Program-made: the position numbers and the translations under genes
Source of the DNA: Hyphomonadaceae bacterium
Lineage (GTDB): Bacteria > Pseudomonadota > Alphaproteobacteria > Caulobacterales > Aquidulcibacteraceae
DNA length: 6,503 nt
Direction: 5' to 3'
Assembly (NCBI GenBank): GCA_003526465.1
Contig: DPWD01000051.1
Location: forward strand, 1 to 6,503
Notes under the pieces: model-generated
Databases searched by the model: none
The model's input: the letters and a program-made list of their open reading frames with translations, nothing else
What the model was told of the DNA's origin: nothing
In this document: piece by piece, positions 1 to 6,097 of the stretch
Layout of the letters: the number at the start of each line of letters is the position of its first letter
How positions within the stretch are numbered: position 1 is the first letter of the stretch

Positions 1-262
1 CCGCCGCCGCTAGCCGCGCCGGCGCATCGATGGGCGCGAGCCCCGGCGCACGTTCTGGCCGACAAATCAAGCACGGACGAAATCCCGCCGCTTCCGCCGC
101 CGCCGCCGAAGGCCAGAACGAACGATTGCTGCGCTTGACCAGGCGCGCGGGGCAGATGCAGCGGCAATAAATGCCGGTGGAAGCCACACCGATATAGAAC
201 CGCCCGTCAAAGCGGCGGTCCTTGGCGTCGCACGCGGCGTGGCAGATGTCAGCGTCGAGCAT
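1..262 (-). CDS. Ada-type zinc/methyl-acceptor domain protein, N-terminal part (AlkA/Ada fusion family), cut by window edge
   Basis: Read on the minus strand from the ATG at 262-260, the frame stays open to the left edge (87 codons) and encodes an Ada N-terminal metal-binding domain. The sequence shows FDGRFYIGV (18-26), TGIYCRCICPAR (29-40), AAEAAGFRPC (55-64) and CLICRPE (64-70). Cysteines 33, 37, 64 and 67 have exactly the spacing of the zinc ligands of E. coli Ada (Cys38, 42, 69, 72). Cys33 matches the ligand that accepts a methyl group from DNA phosphotriesters. In known proteins this domain is followed by an AraC-type HTH, or by an HTH plus AlkA-type 3-methyladenine glycosylase; which applies here lies outside the window. 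An in-frame TAG four codons upstream makes this the first possible ATG. It starts 50 nt after gltX on the same strand, so co-transcription is possible. Residue 35 is Cys where Ada has Pro. The domain call is firm; the full protein name is not. Confidence 0.88.
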   Translation of the reverse strand, partial: MLDADICHAACDAKDRRFDGRFYIGVASTGIYCRCICPARLVKRSNRSFWPSAAAAEAAGFRPCLICRPERAPGLAPIDAPARLAAA

Positions 263-279
263 GGGCTGGTTCTAGCCCA
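262..279 (-). promoter_or_regulatory. Small inverted repeat at the start codon of the Ada-domain gene
   Basis: TGGGCT (262-267) and AGCCCA (274-279) are a perfect 6 bp inverted repeat around the 6 nt loop GGTTCT. It ends on the first base of the ATG of the Ada-domain gene. In mRNA it would form a short hairpin where the ribosome binding site should be, and no good Shine-Dalgarno sequence is visible there. It could dampen translation or be chance. It lacks a T-run and so does not look like a terminator for gltX. Confidence 0.3.
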
Positions 280-312
280 ATTCCGCGCCCCGCGTCTCGC
301 CGGATTCGGACC

Positions 313-1650
313 TTATGCCGCCATGCCCTGGAGCCGCTTGCGCGCGCGTTCCTCGCCGATCAGCGGAAATAGCGCGGCCATCTCCGGGCCGTGGTCCATG
401 CCGGTCAGCGCCTGGCGCAAAGGCATGAACAGAGCCTTGCCCTTGGCCCCGGTTTTCTCCTTCACCGCATTGGTGAAGGCGCTCCAACTCGAAGCATCGT
501 AGGCGCCTTTCGGCAACAACTCGGCGGCGACGCTGGCGAAAGCGGGATCGGCCACGACTGGTTCAATCGGTCCCTCGACAATGCGCACCCATTCCTTCAC
601 GTCCGGCAATAGCACGAGATTGGCCCGCACCGCGCTCCAGAACGCCTCGCCCTTGGCCGCGCCGAACTGAGCCAGACGCGGCTCCACCGCGATGTAGCCC
701 AATTGATGCAGCACCGCCGCGTTGACGCGTTTCAGCTCCTCCGGATCGAAGCGTGCGGGCGCGCGGCCTATCTTCTCGAACGCAAACTCTTCGGCGAGTT
801 GGTCAATGCTCAGGCGCGCTTCAACCGGATCGGAGGTGCCGATCTTGGCGAGGTGCGAAAGAATGGCGACCGGCTCGTAGCCGTCGGCCGCAAGCTCGCC
901 CACGCCGAGCGAACCAATGCGTTTGGACAAGGCGCTGCCGTCGGCCCCCACAAGCAACGGGAAATGCCCGAACGCGGGAACCTCTCCGCCCAGCGCCTCG
1001 AATATCTCGATCTGGACGCCGGAATTGGTGACGTGATCTTCCCCGCGCACGATGTGGGTGATCTTGAACTCCACATCGTCGACCACCGAAGGCAACGTGT
1101 AAAGAAACGCGCCGTCTTCGCGGATCAGCACCGGATCCGACAGCGAAGCGGTGTCGATCGATTGCGGCCCGCGCACCAGGTCGACCCAATCCTTGCGCGC
1201 ACCGGAAAGCTTGAATCGCCAATGCGGCTTGCGCCCCTCCGCCTCCAGCTTGGCGCGCTCCGCTTGCGTGAGCTTCAGCGCGGCGCGATCGTAGACCGGC
1301 GGCTTGCCGGTCGCTTGCGCGATCTTGCGCTTGCGATCGAGTTCTTCCTCGGTTTCGTAGCACGGATAGAGCAGCCCCGCCGCCTTTAGCCCCTCCGCCG
1401 CCTTTTCGTACACGTCGAACCGGTGCGATTGGTTCGCCCGCTCGTGCCATTTGAGGCCGAGCCAGGTCAGGTCGTCCTCGATCCCTTGCTCGAACTCCTT
1501 GGTCGAGCGTGCGAGATCGGTGTCATCGATGCGCAACAGCACCTGGCCGCCTTCCCGCAACGCAAACAGCCAATTCATCAGCGCCGTGCGGACATTGCCG
1601 ACATGCAGCCGCCCAGTGGGCGACGGCGCGAAGCGGAGACGGATGGACAT
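313..1650 (-). CDS. gltX: Glutamyl-tRNA synthetase (class I aminoacyl-tRNA synthetase)
   Basis: Cytoplasmic enzyme that joins glutamate to tRNA(Glu) using ATP. The 445 residues carry the class I signatures in order: RFAPSPTGRLHVGN (6-19) with the HIGH-type motif HVGN (16-19), RIDDTD (40-45), HIVRGEDHVTNSGVQIEIFEALG (199-221, the GluRS tRNA-acceptor/active-site segment), and the KMSKS-type loop ALSKR (240-244). FDPEELKRVN (301-310) and LFMPLRQALTG (407-417) mark the anticodon-binding half. No four-cysteine zinc cluster is visible. The length and the HVGN/LSKR variants fit the shorter GluRS that many alphaproteobacteria carry beside a longer GltX. If the host lacks GlnRS, one of its GluRS enzymes should also charge tRNA(Gln) for GatCAB; which one cannot be told here. 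A stop codon four triplets upstream fixes the ATG as the first possible one. It is divergent from the oxidoreductase gene and followed by the Ada-domain gene. Confidence 0.97.
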   Translation of the reverse strand: MSIRLRFAPSPTGRLHVGNVRTALMNWLFALREGGQVLLRIDDTDLARSTKEFEQGIEDDLTWLGLKWHERANQSHRFDVYEKAAEGLKAAGLLYPCYETEEELDRKRKIAQATGKPPVYDRAALKLTQAERAKLEAEGRKPHWRFKLSGARKDWVDLVRGPQSIDTASLSDPVLIREDGAFLYTLPSVVDDVEFKITHIVRGEDHVTNSGVQIEIFEALGGEVPAFGHFPLLVGADGSALSKRIGSLGVGELAADGYEPVAILSHLAKIGTSDPVEARLSIDQLAEEFAFEKIGRAPARFDPEELKRVNAAVLHQLGYIAVEPRLAQFGAAKGEAFWSAVRANLVLLPDVKEWVRIVEGPIEPVVADPAFASVAAELLPKGAYDASSWSAFTNAVKEKTGAKGKALFMPLRQALTGMDHGPEMAALFPLIGEERARKRLQGMAA

Positions 1651-1777
1651 CTTGTTAGCTTAGGCTCCTTTGAACCGCGCCTTATGCGGCGTCGGCTCGC
1701 CCCCGTCCAGTCAACGGTTCCGCTTGGAAATTGCCGGCGCGCCGTTCTAGGGTGGCGCCGACACAGAAGGGGCCGAG
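1651..1777. promoter_or_regulatory. Divergent promoter region, gltX / oxidoreductase
   Basis: This 127 nt gap separates two genes reading away from each other and should hold both promoters. For the plus strand, TTGGAA (1724-1729) and TTCTAG or TCTAGG (1745-1751) lie 15-16 bases apart and could be -35 and -10 boxes just ahead of the oxidoreductase. For the minus strand, TTGACT (complement of 1709-1714) is a good -35 match, but the nearest AT-rich -10 candidate, CATAAG or GCATAA (complement of 1681-1687), is about 21 nt away, which is too far for a standard sigma-70 promoter. No clear operator dyad is seen. Promoter positions are guesses; that the region contains promoters is a safe inference. 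Confidence 0.4.
1665..1670 (-). promoter_or_regulatory. Candidate Shine-Dalgarno of gltX, unusually distant
   Basis: AAGGAG on the minus strand is the only good ribosome-binding match upstream of gltX. It lies 14 nt before the ATG, longer than the usual 5-9 nt. A stop codon between the two rules out a closer upstream ATG in this frame. Initiation may be suboptimal, or the spacer may fold. Confidence 0.45.
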
Positions 1778-2782
1778 ATGTCCGCCAAAATTCATGAAGT
1801 ACGGCTAAAGAGCCGACCGATCGCGCTGCCCACGGCGGAGAATTTCGAACTGGTGGAGACGTCCCTGCCGGCGCCAGGCGCGGGCGAAGTGCTGGTGCGA
1901 AACCTGTGGATGTCGGTCGATCCGTACATGCGCGGACGCATGTACGACCGCCCGAGCTATGTGCCCCCGTTCCAACTCGGCGAAGCACTGCAGGGCGGGG
2001 CCATCGGGCGGGTAGAGCAGTCCAATCATCCCGACTTCAAGCCGGGCGACCTCGTCGAATCCATGCTGGGCTGGCGCGACGCGTTCGTTGCCCCTAGCGC
2101 GGCGCTGCAGAAATTGCCTGCGGAGAACGTGCCGCCGCAAGCTTATCTCGGCGTGTTGGGCATGCCGGGCTTGACCGCCTATGCGGGGCTGCAACGCATT
2201 GGCGAACCCAAGCCGGGCGATACAGTTTTTGTCTCCGGCGCCGCGGGCGCAGTGGGTTCTGTCGTCTGCCAGATCGCCAAGCTGCGCGCCTGCAAGGTGG
2301 TCGCCTCCGCTGGCAGCGATGAAAAATTGAACTGGCTCAAATCCGTGGGGGTCGATGCTGGGGTCAATTACAAGACTTGCGGCAATTTGCTTGAAGCGGT
2401 GCGCGCCGCCGCGCCCAACGGCATTGACATTTATTTCGATAATGTCGGCGGCGAGCATCTGGAAGTAGCGCTGGAGGTCGCCCGCCCGTTCGCCCGCTTC
2501 GTCGAATGCGGCATGATCTCGGCGTACAATGCCGCCGAGCCCCCGCCGGGTCCGCGCAACCTCATGTACATCGTCGGCAAGAACATCAAGATGCAGGGCT
2601 TCATCGTCGCGTTCCATTTCGACATGCGCGACCAATTCCGCGCCGAGATGACCCAATGGATCAAGGACGGCAAGATCAAGTGGGAAGAGACGGTTGAGAA
2701 CGGCATCGCCAGCGCGCCAAAAGCATTCTTAAACCTCTTCGCCGGCGCCAACACCGGCAAGATGCTGGTCAAGCTCGCTTAA
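1778..2782 (+). CDS. NADP-dependent oxidoreductase, CurA / leukotriene B4 12-hydroxydehydrogenase-like (MDR superfamily)
   Basis: Predicted cytoplasmic zinc-independent medium-chain reductase that uses NADPH to reduce the C=C bond of alpha,beta-unsaturated carbonyls; CurA-type members reduce curcumin and other enones. The 334 residues match the family length. Visible hallmarks are WMSVDPYMRGRM (44-55), LGMPGLTAY (127-135), the glycine-rich nucleotide-binding turn SGAAGAVGS (153-161), IDIYFDNVGG (216-225) and the C-terminal GANTGKMLVKL (323-333). No zinc-ligand cysteine/histidine set is seen, as expected for this branch. A good Shine-Dalgarno, AGAAGGGG (1765-1772), lies 5 nt before the ATG. 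The next gene starts 5 nt after the stop, so the two are probably one transcript. Family call is firm; the physiological substrate is unknown, though detoxification of reactive enones is a reasonable inference. Confidence 0.93.
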   Translation: MSAKIHEVRLKSRPIALPTAENFELVETSLPAPGAGEVLVRNLWMSVDPYMRGRMYDRPSYVPPFQLGEALQGGAIGRVEQSNHPDFKPGDLVESMLGWRDAFVAPSAALQKLPAENVPPQAYLGVLGMPGLTAYAGLQRIGEPKPGDTVFVSGAAGAVGSVVCQIAKLRACKVVASAGSDEKLNWLKSVGVDAGVNYKTCGNLLEAVRAAAPNGIDIYFDNVGGEHLEVALEVARPFARFVECGMISAYNAAEPPPGPRNLMYIVGKNIKMQGFIVAFHFDMRDQFRAEMTQWIKDGKIKWEETVENGIASAPKAFLNLFAGANTGKMLVKLA

Positions 2783-2787
2783 CTCTG

Positions 2788-3672
2788 ATGAGCGCTCGCC
2801 TCTTCCAAGCCTATGTCGCCGTCGACTGGAGCGCGGCGTCCAAGCCGACCACCGGCGCCGATTCCGTCTGGGTCGGCGTGTTGAAGCGCAATGTGCGCTT
2901 CCAGATGGCGTTCGAGGCGCACAATCCAGCAACTCGCGCCGAGGCGGAGAAGCTGCTCAATGCCATCCTTGACGAACTCAAGCGCAAAAGCGAGCGCGTG
3001 CTGGTGGGCTTCGATTTCCCGCTCGCCTTTCCGCGCGGAACCGCGGCGGTGCTGCACCTGGAGGGCCCGCAATGGCGGGCGCTGCTCAATTTCGTCGCCA
3101 AGGAAGTGAAGGACAAGCCCGACAATTCCAACAACCGCTTCCAGGTGGGCGCCAAGATGAACCGCCTGCTTACCGGCAGCGCTTTCCCGTTCTGGGGCGC
3201 GCCCGCACGCGATGAGCAAACCATGCTCTCGGCCAAGCGCGCGCGCGAGCATGGGCCAGGCGATCTGCCGGAGCTGCGCTTCTGCGAGGAGGCGCTGAAG
3301 ACCGCTGCTTCGATCTGGAAGCTTTACTACCAAGGCTCGGTGGGCGGACAGGCGCTCACCGGCATGCCCGTGGTCAAGCGCTTGCGCGATGCGCGCACCG
3401 CAAAGATCTGGCCGTTCGAGACCGGCTGGCGGCCGCTCGCGGGCGCTGACATCGCCGGCATCGATGCGGTGTTCGCGGAAATCTATCCGAGCCTCTACGC
3501 CGCGAAGCCGGGCGCCGGGGAGATAAAGGATCAAGCGCAGGTGCGCGGTGTCTGCGAACGCTTCAACGCGCTGGACGAGAAGGGTCAGCTCGGATCGCTA
3601 TTCGGCCCGCCCCGGGGCGACGCGCGGCGCGAGATTGTGGAGCAGGAAGAAGGCTGGGTGCTGGGGGCTTGA
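2788..3672 (+). CDS. Conserved protein of unknown role, RNase H-like fold (DUF429-like) suspected
   Basis: 294 residues with no signal peptide or membrane segment, so probably cytoplasmic. I do not recognise a named function. The N-terminus YVAVDWSAAS (9-18) is a hydrophobic strand ending in Asp13. A second strand, VLVGFDFPLAFP (71-82), ends in Asp76. Near the C-terminus AEIYPSLYA (230-238) resembles the E-x-[HY]-P motif of DUF429-type proteins, followed by Asp248 in IKDQAQVRGV. This order of acidic residues at strand ends is what an RNase H-like nuclease or phosphotransferase fold would show, but the assignment rests on motif reading only. A basic stretch with FQVGAKMNRLLTG (118-130) lies in the middle. 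It starts 5 nt after the oxidoreductase stop with no clear Shine-Dalgarno, so translation may be coupled to the upstream gene. Coding is well supported by length, codon use and position; function is open. Confidence 0.85.
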   Translation: MSARLFQAYVAVDWSAASKPTTGADSVWVGVLKRNVRFQMAFEAHNPATRAEAEKLLNAILDELKRKSERVLVGFDFPLAFPRGTAAVLHLEGPQWRALLNFVAKEVKDKPDNSNNRFQVGAKMNRLLTGSAFPFWGAPARDEQTMLSAKRAREHGPGDLPELRFCEEALKTAASIWKLYYQGSVGGQALTGMPVVKRLRDARTAKIWPFETGWRPLAGADIAGIDAVFAEIYPSLYAAKPGAGEIKDQAQVRGVCERFNALDEKGQLGSLFGPPRGDARREIVEQEEGWVLGA

Positions 3673-3687
3673 TTCCATCGGGCGCCC

Positions 3688-3804
3688 CTTTCCTCTCCCG
3701 CGAGCGGGGGAGGTGGCGAGCCTAGCGAGCCGGAGGGGACAGTGCGCGACCCGCCCCTCAGTCATCGCGCTTCGCGCGCTGACAGCCCCCGCAGGCGGGG
3801 GAGC
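3688..3804. repeat. Multi-hairpin palindromic repeat element filling the convergent gap
   Basis: The 139 nt between two convergent genes is nearly all one dense set of inverted repeats. Hairpin 1 (3692-3713) has a ten-pair stem with one T-G pair. GAGGGG (3733-3738) pairs with CCCCTC (3754-3759). GTCATCGCGC (3761-3770) pairs with GCGCGCTGAC (3774-3783), with one mismatch. Hairpin 4 is CCCCCG/CGGGGG (3786-3801). The two end hairpins are inverted copies of one design: a stem of type CYCCCG/CGGGG around a four-base loop that differs (CGAG on the left, CCTG on the right read in reverse complement). A direct repeat GCGAGCC occurs at 3716-3722 and 3725-3731. The layout looks like a dispersed REP/RPE-type or miniature element rather than a plain terminator. 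A related end is seen at 6483-6503. Copy number in the genome cannot be seen from this window. Confidence 0.75.
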
Positions 3805-3811
3805 AAACATT
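3786..3811. terminator. Possible terminator for the convergent transcripts
   Basis: The GC-rich hairpin 3786-3801 lies just beyond the MATE stop codon. Read on the plus strand, it is followed by a moderately T-containing tail (ATTTCACTTT, 3809-3818) that runs into the end of the MATE gene. There is no clean run of T on either strand, so it is not a textbook intrinsic terminator. Convergent genes commonly share such a structure, and the repeat could have been co-opted for this. Confidence 0.3.
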
Positions 3812-5116
3812 TCACTTTGTCAACGCCCGCCAGCGCAGCAGCAACACCAACGCGCTCGCCACGCTTGCCCACACAATCGCAAACAACAAGCCGGCCACGC
3901 CCATGCCTTCGCGCTCCGCCAACCAATAGCCAAGCACCGGCATCACTGCCGCGTACGCAAAGATGTGGCTCCAGGTGGGGAACCAATTGTCGCCGCGCGC
4001 GCGCAGGGCCGATGCGGCTACCACTTGCGCGCCGTCGGGATGCAGCGCCAGCGCGCAGACCCACATCAAGGACGCGATCAACGCCGCCAGTGTTGTATCG
4101 GCCGTGTAGGCGCGCCCGATCTGCGGCGCGAACGCGACAATCCCCGCCGCGCAGATCAGCATCGCCAGGGCATTGAGCCCTATCCCGGTCCAGCCGGCGC
4201 GGGTTGCATCCTTCGCCGCGCTTCGTCCTACCGCCTCCGAGACCAGCACCGCTGTTGCGGTCGAAAGGCCAAGCGCGATCATGAACACAAACGCCATCAG
4301 GTTCAGCAATATCTGATAGGCCGCCACCACTTGCGGGCCGATCCGGCCAGCAATCACTGTCATCGCCGAGAATGCGCCGGCTTCCACCAACTGGCTCACA
4401 CCGGCTGCGATCCCCACCGCCAACAGAGCTGCATAGCTGGGGCCTGTGGCGCCGCGCGCCGAACGCACGCCAAGGGCTACGCCGTCGCGCAAAAGGAAAA
4501 TGCAGAGCAGCAAAACGCCAGCCAGAAACACGCGCGCCGCGACCGTCGCCCAGGCAGAGCCGATGGCGCCATGCTCGGGCACCCACCAGAGATTCAGCAA
4601 AAGGTTGACGATGTTGGCGGCCCACATCACCGCCGTGGAAATTCCCGGCTTCTTGATCGCTTCGAGAAAGTACGTTCCCGCAACATAAAGCAGATGTAGC
4701 GGGATGGAGAGCGCTAGCACTTGCATCACCGGCGTCGAAGGCGCGGCTAGTTCTTCGCCGATGCCGAACACGGTGAATGTCGCCTTGCCCGCCGCCCACA
4801 TGGCGGCTGCTGAGACCACGCCCGCGAACAAGGCAAGCATAAGCCCGCGCCGCAACGCAACGCCCGCGCCCTGCAGGTTGCCCCCGCCCATGGCGCGCGC
4901 GGCCAGCACTTGCACGCCCTGCAACAGGCCGATGGCGGTGACCAGAAATACAGCGGTAGGCGCCCAGCCGAGAGCCTGGTGCGGCAATTCATCCGGCGCG
5001 AGTTGACCAACGACGATCACATCGGCCAACCCCATGCCGATGATCCCCAGCCGCGCAAGCGCGACCGGACCGGCAAGCCGAAGCAGGTCGGCGACGTAGG
5101 AGCGCTGAGACGCCAT
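3812..5116 (-). CDS. MATE-family efflux transporter
   Basis: Inner-membrane antiporter that exports drugs or other organic cations in exchange for Na+ or H+. The 434 residues form about twelve hydrophobic segments in two similar halves, the usual MATE build and length. The first half opens with LAGPVALARLGIIGMGLADVIVVG (14-37), matching the family's opening helix with its conserved Pro (17) and Asp (32). It continues through LLQGVQVLAARAMGGGN (64-80) and NIVNLLLNLWWV (168-179). The second half repeats the pattern from about 228 (AALLAVGIAAGVSQLVEAGAFS) and includes LHPDGAQVVAASALRARGDN (358-377). The ATG at 5116 has no convincing Shine-Dalgarno. The preceding membrane-protein gene ends 25 nt upstream on the same strand, so co-transcription is likely. 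Substrate cannot be predicted. It converges on the plus-strand pair across the palindromic repeat. Confidence 0.93.
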   Translation of the reverse strand: MASQRSYVADLLRLAGPVALARLGIIGMGLADVIVVGQLAPDELPHQALGWAPTAVFLVTAIGLLQGVQVLAARAMGGGNLQGAGVALRRGLMLALFAGVVSAAAMWAAGKATFTVFGIGEELAAPSTPVMQVLALSIPLHLLYVAGTYFLEAIKKPGISTAVMWAANIVNLLLNLWWVPEHGAIGSAWATVAARVFLAGVLLLCIFLLRDGVALGVRSARGATGPSYAALLAVGIAAGVSQLVEAGAFSAMTVIAGRIGPQVVAAYQILLNLMAFVFMIALGLSTATAVLVSEAVGRSAAKDATRAGWTGIGLNALAMLICAAGIVAFAPQIGRAYTADTTLAALIASLMWVCALALHPDGAQVVAASALRARGDNWFPTWSHIFAYAAVMPVLGYWLAEREGMGVAGLLFAIVWASVASALVLLLRWRALTK

Positions 5117-5141
5117 GGGAAAGAGCGAGCCTAAACCAGGC

Positions 5142-6011
5142 TCATGAGTCGGTCGAGGCGGGCTGCGCCGGCTTCAAGCCCTGATACAGGTAGGCCGAAA
5201 GCCCCGCCTCGAAAGACGAATAGGCCGCGAGAGTGACGAAGCTTGCGCCGAGAGTGTAGCCGAGCACGCCCACCGGGTTGGCTTGCGCCGCGGCCGCCAC
5301 AGCATTGAAGTCCATAGTGTCTATGCCTAGCGCACGCCCAAACAAGTACGAGAGCGCGCTGACCAGCAGATAAGCGGGCAACAGCAACAAAAGACGCGCC
5401 GCGCAAATCCGCAGCATGGCGCCCTTGGTCGCCTTCCAAGTGTCGAACACCATGACGCGCTTGGCCTCGATGCTCGCGGGCGCGGCAAGGTAGAGCCGCG
5501 ACGTCAGCAACAGCCAGATGCCGCCGAAAAACGCCGTGAGCGCCAAAAGGGCGCCGGGATTTTCCTCGGAGAACCGCACCATGATGGCGACCACCGCTTC
5601 CTGGTCGTCGCCGGCCGCCTGAAGCTCGCTAATGTAAGGCGCAATCGGCCCCGCCGCGAGCGCGATCGCGGCGGCAAAAACCCCAAGCGTGAGCACGATA
5701 AACAGAAAAAAGCCAATCACCGCCATCGCCGCCCAAACCAGCAGACCGTCGCCGACAAGCCGTTGCGACGCCAAATCCGGCTCGCCCATCGCGACACGAA
5801 TGAATGCGGCGTAAACGATGGCCTGCGCCAGGCCCGAGGCCAGCATGGCCGGGAGCGAAAGCGGCGCTACAAAGAGCCCGATCGCGGAGAATAGCGTCCC
5901 CGCTAATGCGCCAAGCGCCGACATTGTCGCGATAAGCCGGAGATTAGCGCGCACAAACCTGAGCGCCGCGCCAACACATTCTGTCACCGGCACCTTGCCT
6001 GCTTCCGCCAT
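5142..6011 (-). CDS. Polytopic membrane protein, GDPD membrane-domain-like
   Basis: 289 residues, strongly hydrophobic, no cleavable signal peptide obvious. Predicted membrane segments lie at about 25-48, 51-73, 88-120, 153-177, 202-225 and 247-272, suggesting a six-helix inner-membrane protein. [27 protein letters not shown] (171-197) matches the pattern in glycerophosphodiester phosphodiesterase membrane-domain proteins: a short R-x-x-x-A-x-P helix end, then an amphipathic stretch ending in W-x-x-T-x-G. No catalytic phosphodiesterase domain is present, so it is not itself predicted to be an enzyme. An ideal AGGAGG (complement of 6016-6021) lies 4 nt before the ATG. It precedes the MATE gene by 25 nt and is divergent from trmFO. 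Function is unknown; the family link is moderate. Confidence 0.85.
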   Translation of the reverse strand: MAEAGKVPVTECVGAALRFVRANLRLIATMSALGALAGTLFSAIGLFVAPLSLPAMLASGLAQAIVYAAFIRVAMGEPDLASQRLVGDGLLVWAAMAVIGFFLFIVLTLGVFAAAIALAAGPIAPYISELQAAGDDQEAVVAIMVRFSEENPGALLALTAFFGGIWLLLTSRLYLAAPASIEAKRVMVFDTWKATKGAMLRICAARLLLLLPAYLLVSALSYLFGRALGIDTMDFNAVAAAAQANPVGVLGYTLGASFVTLAAYSSFEAGLSAYLYQGLKPAQPASTDS

Positions 6012-6062
6012 GGGTCCTCCTGCGCCCGCTTCATGCCCAAACTCGCGTGCTTTGGCGAGCCT

Positions 6063-6086
6063 TGAACCGATTTGGGGTTCGGTTCA
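6063..6086. promoter_or_regulatory. Perfect 8 bp inverted repeat upstream of trmFO
   Basis: TGAACCGA (6063-6070) and TCGGTTCA (6079-6086) are perfect reverse complements separated by 8 nt (TTTGGGGT). The dyad lies in the 86 nt divergent gap, ending 11 nt before the trmFO ATG and partly overlapping its weak Shine-Dalgarno AGAAG (6086-6090). It could be an operator for a dimeric regulator controlling one or both divergent genes, or a hairpin in the trmFO leader. There is no T-run. I see no convincing -35/-10 pair for either direction in the gap. Confidence 0.4.
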
Positions 6087-6097
6087 GAAGCAAATCC

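Noticed and set aside
703..1389. A 228 codon open frame on the plus strand
   Set aside because: It lies inside gltX on the opposite strand. The gltX protein is intact and motif-complete over this stretch, so the antisense frame is a composition artefact.
1651..1777. A riboswitch or T-box leader upstream of gltX
   Set aside because: The region is only 127 nt and is shared by two divergent genes. No T-box sequence, specifier hairpin or terminator/antiterminator pair can be seen.
1805..2656. A 283 codon open frame on the minus strand
   Set aside because: It lies wholly antisense to the oxidoreductase, which has clear family motifs throughout. The product has no recognisable motif.
2779..3534. 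A 251 codon open frame on the minus strand
   Set aside because: Antisense shadow of the RNase H-like candidate gene. It is rich in Arg, Ala and His with no domain signs, and its start lies inside the opposite gene without a ribosome binding site.
3673..3811. A CRISPR-like array, considered because of the repeated hairpins
   Set aside because: There are no direct repeats with regular spacers. The similar segments are inverted and adjacent, and no cas gene is nearby.
3548..4699. A 383 codon open frame on the plus strand
   Set aside because: It overlaps the end of the RNase H-like candidate gene, crosses the repeat and runs antisense through the MATE gene. Its product is a low-complexity Arg/His/Gln-rich string with no domain, as expected from an antisense shadow in GC-rich DNA.
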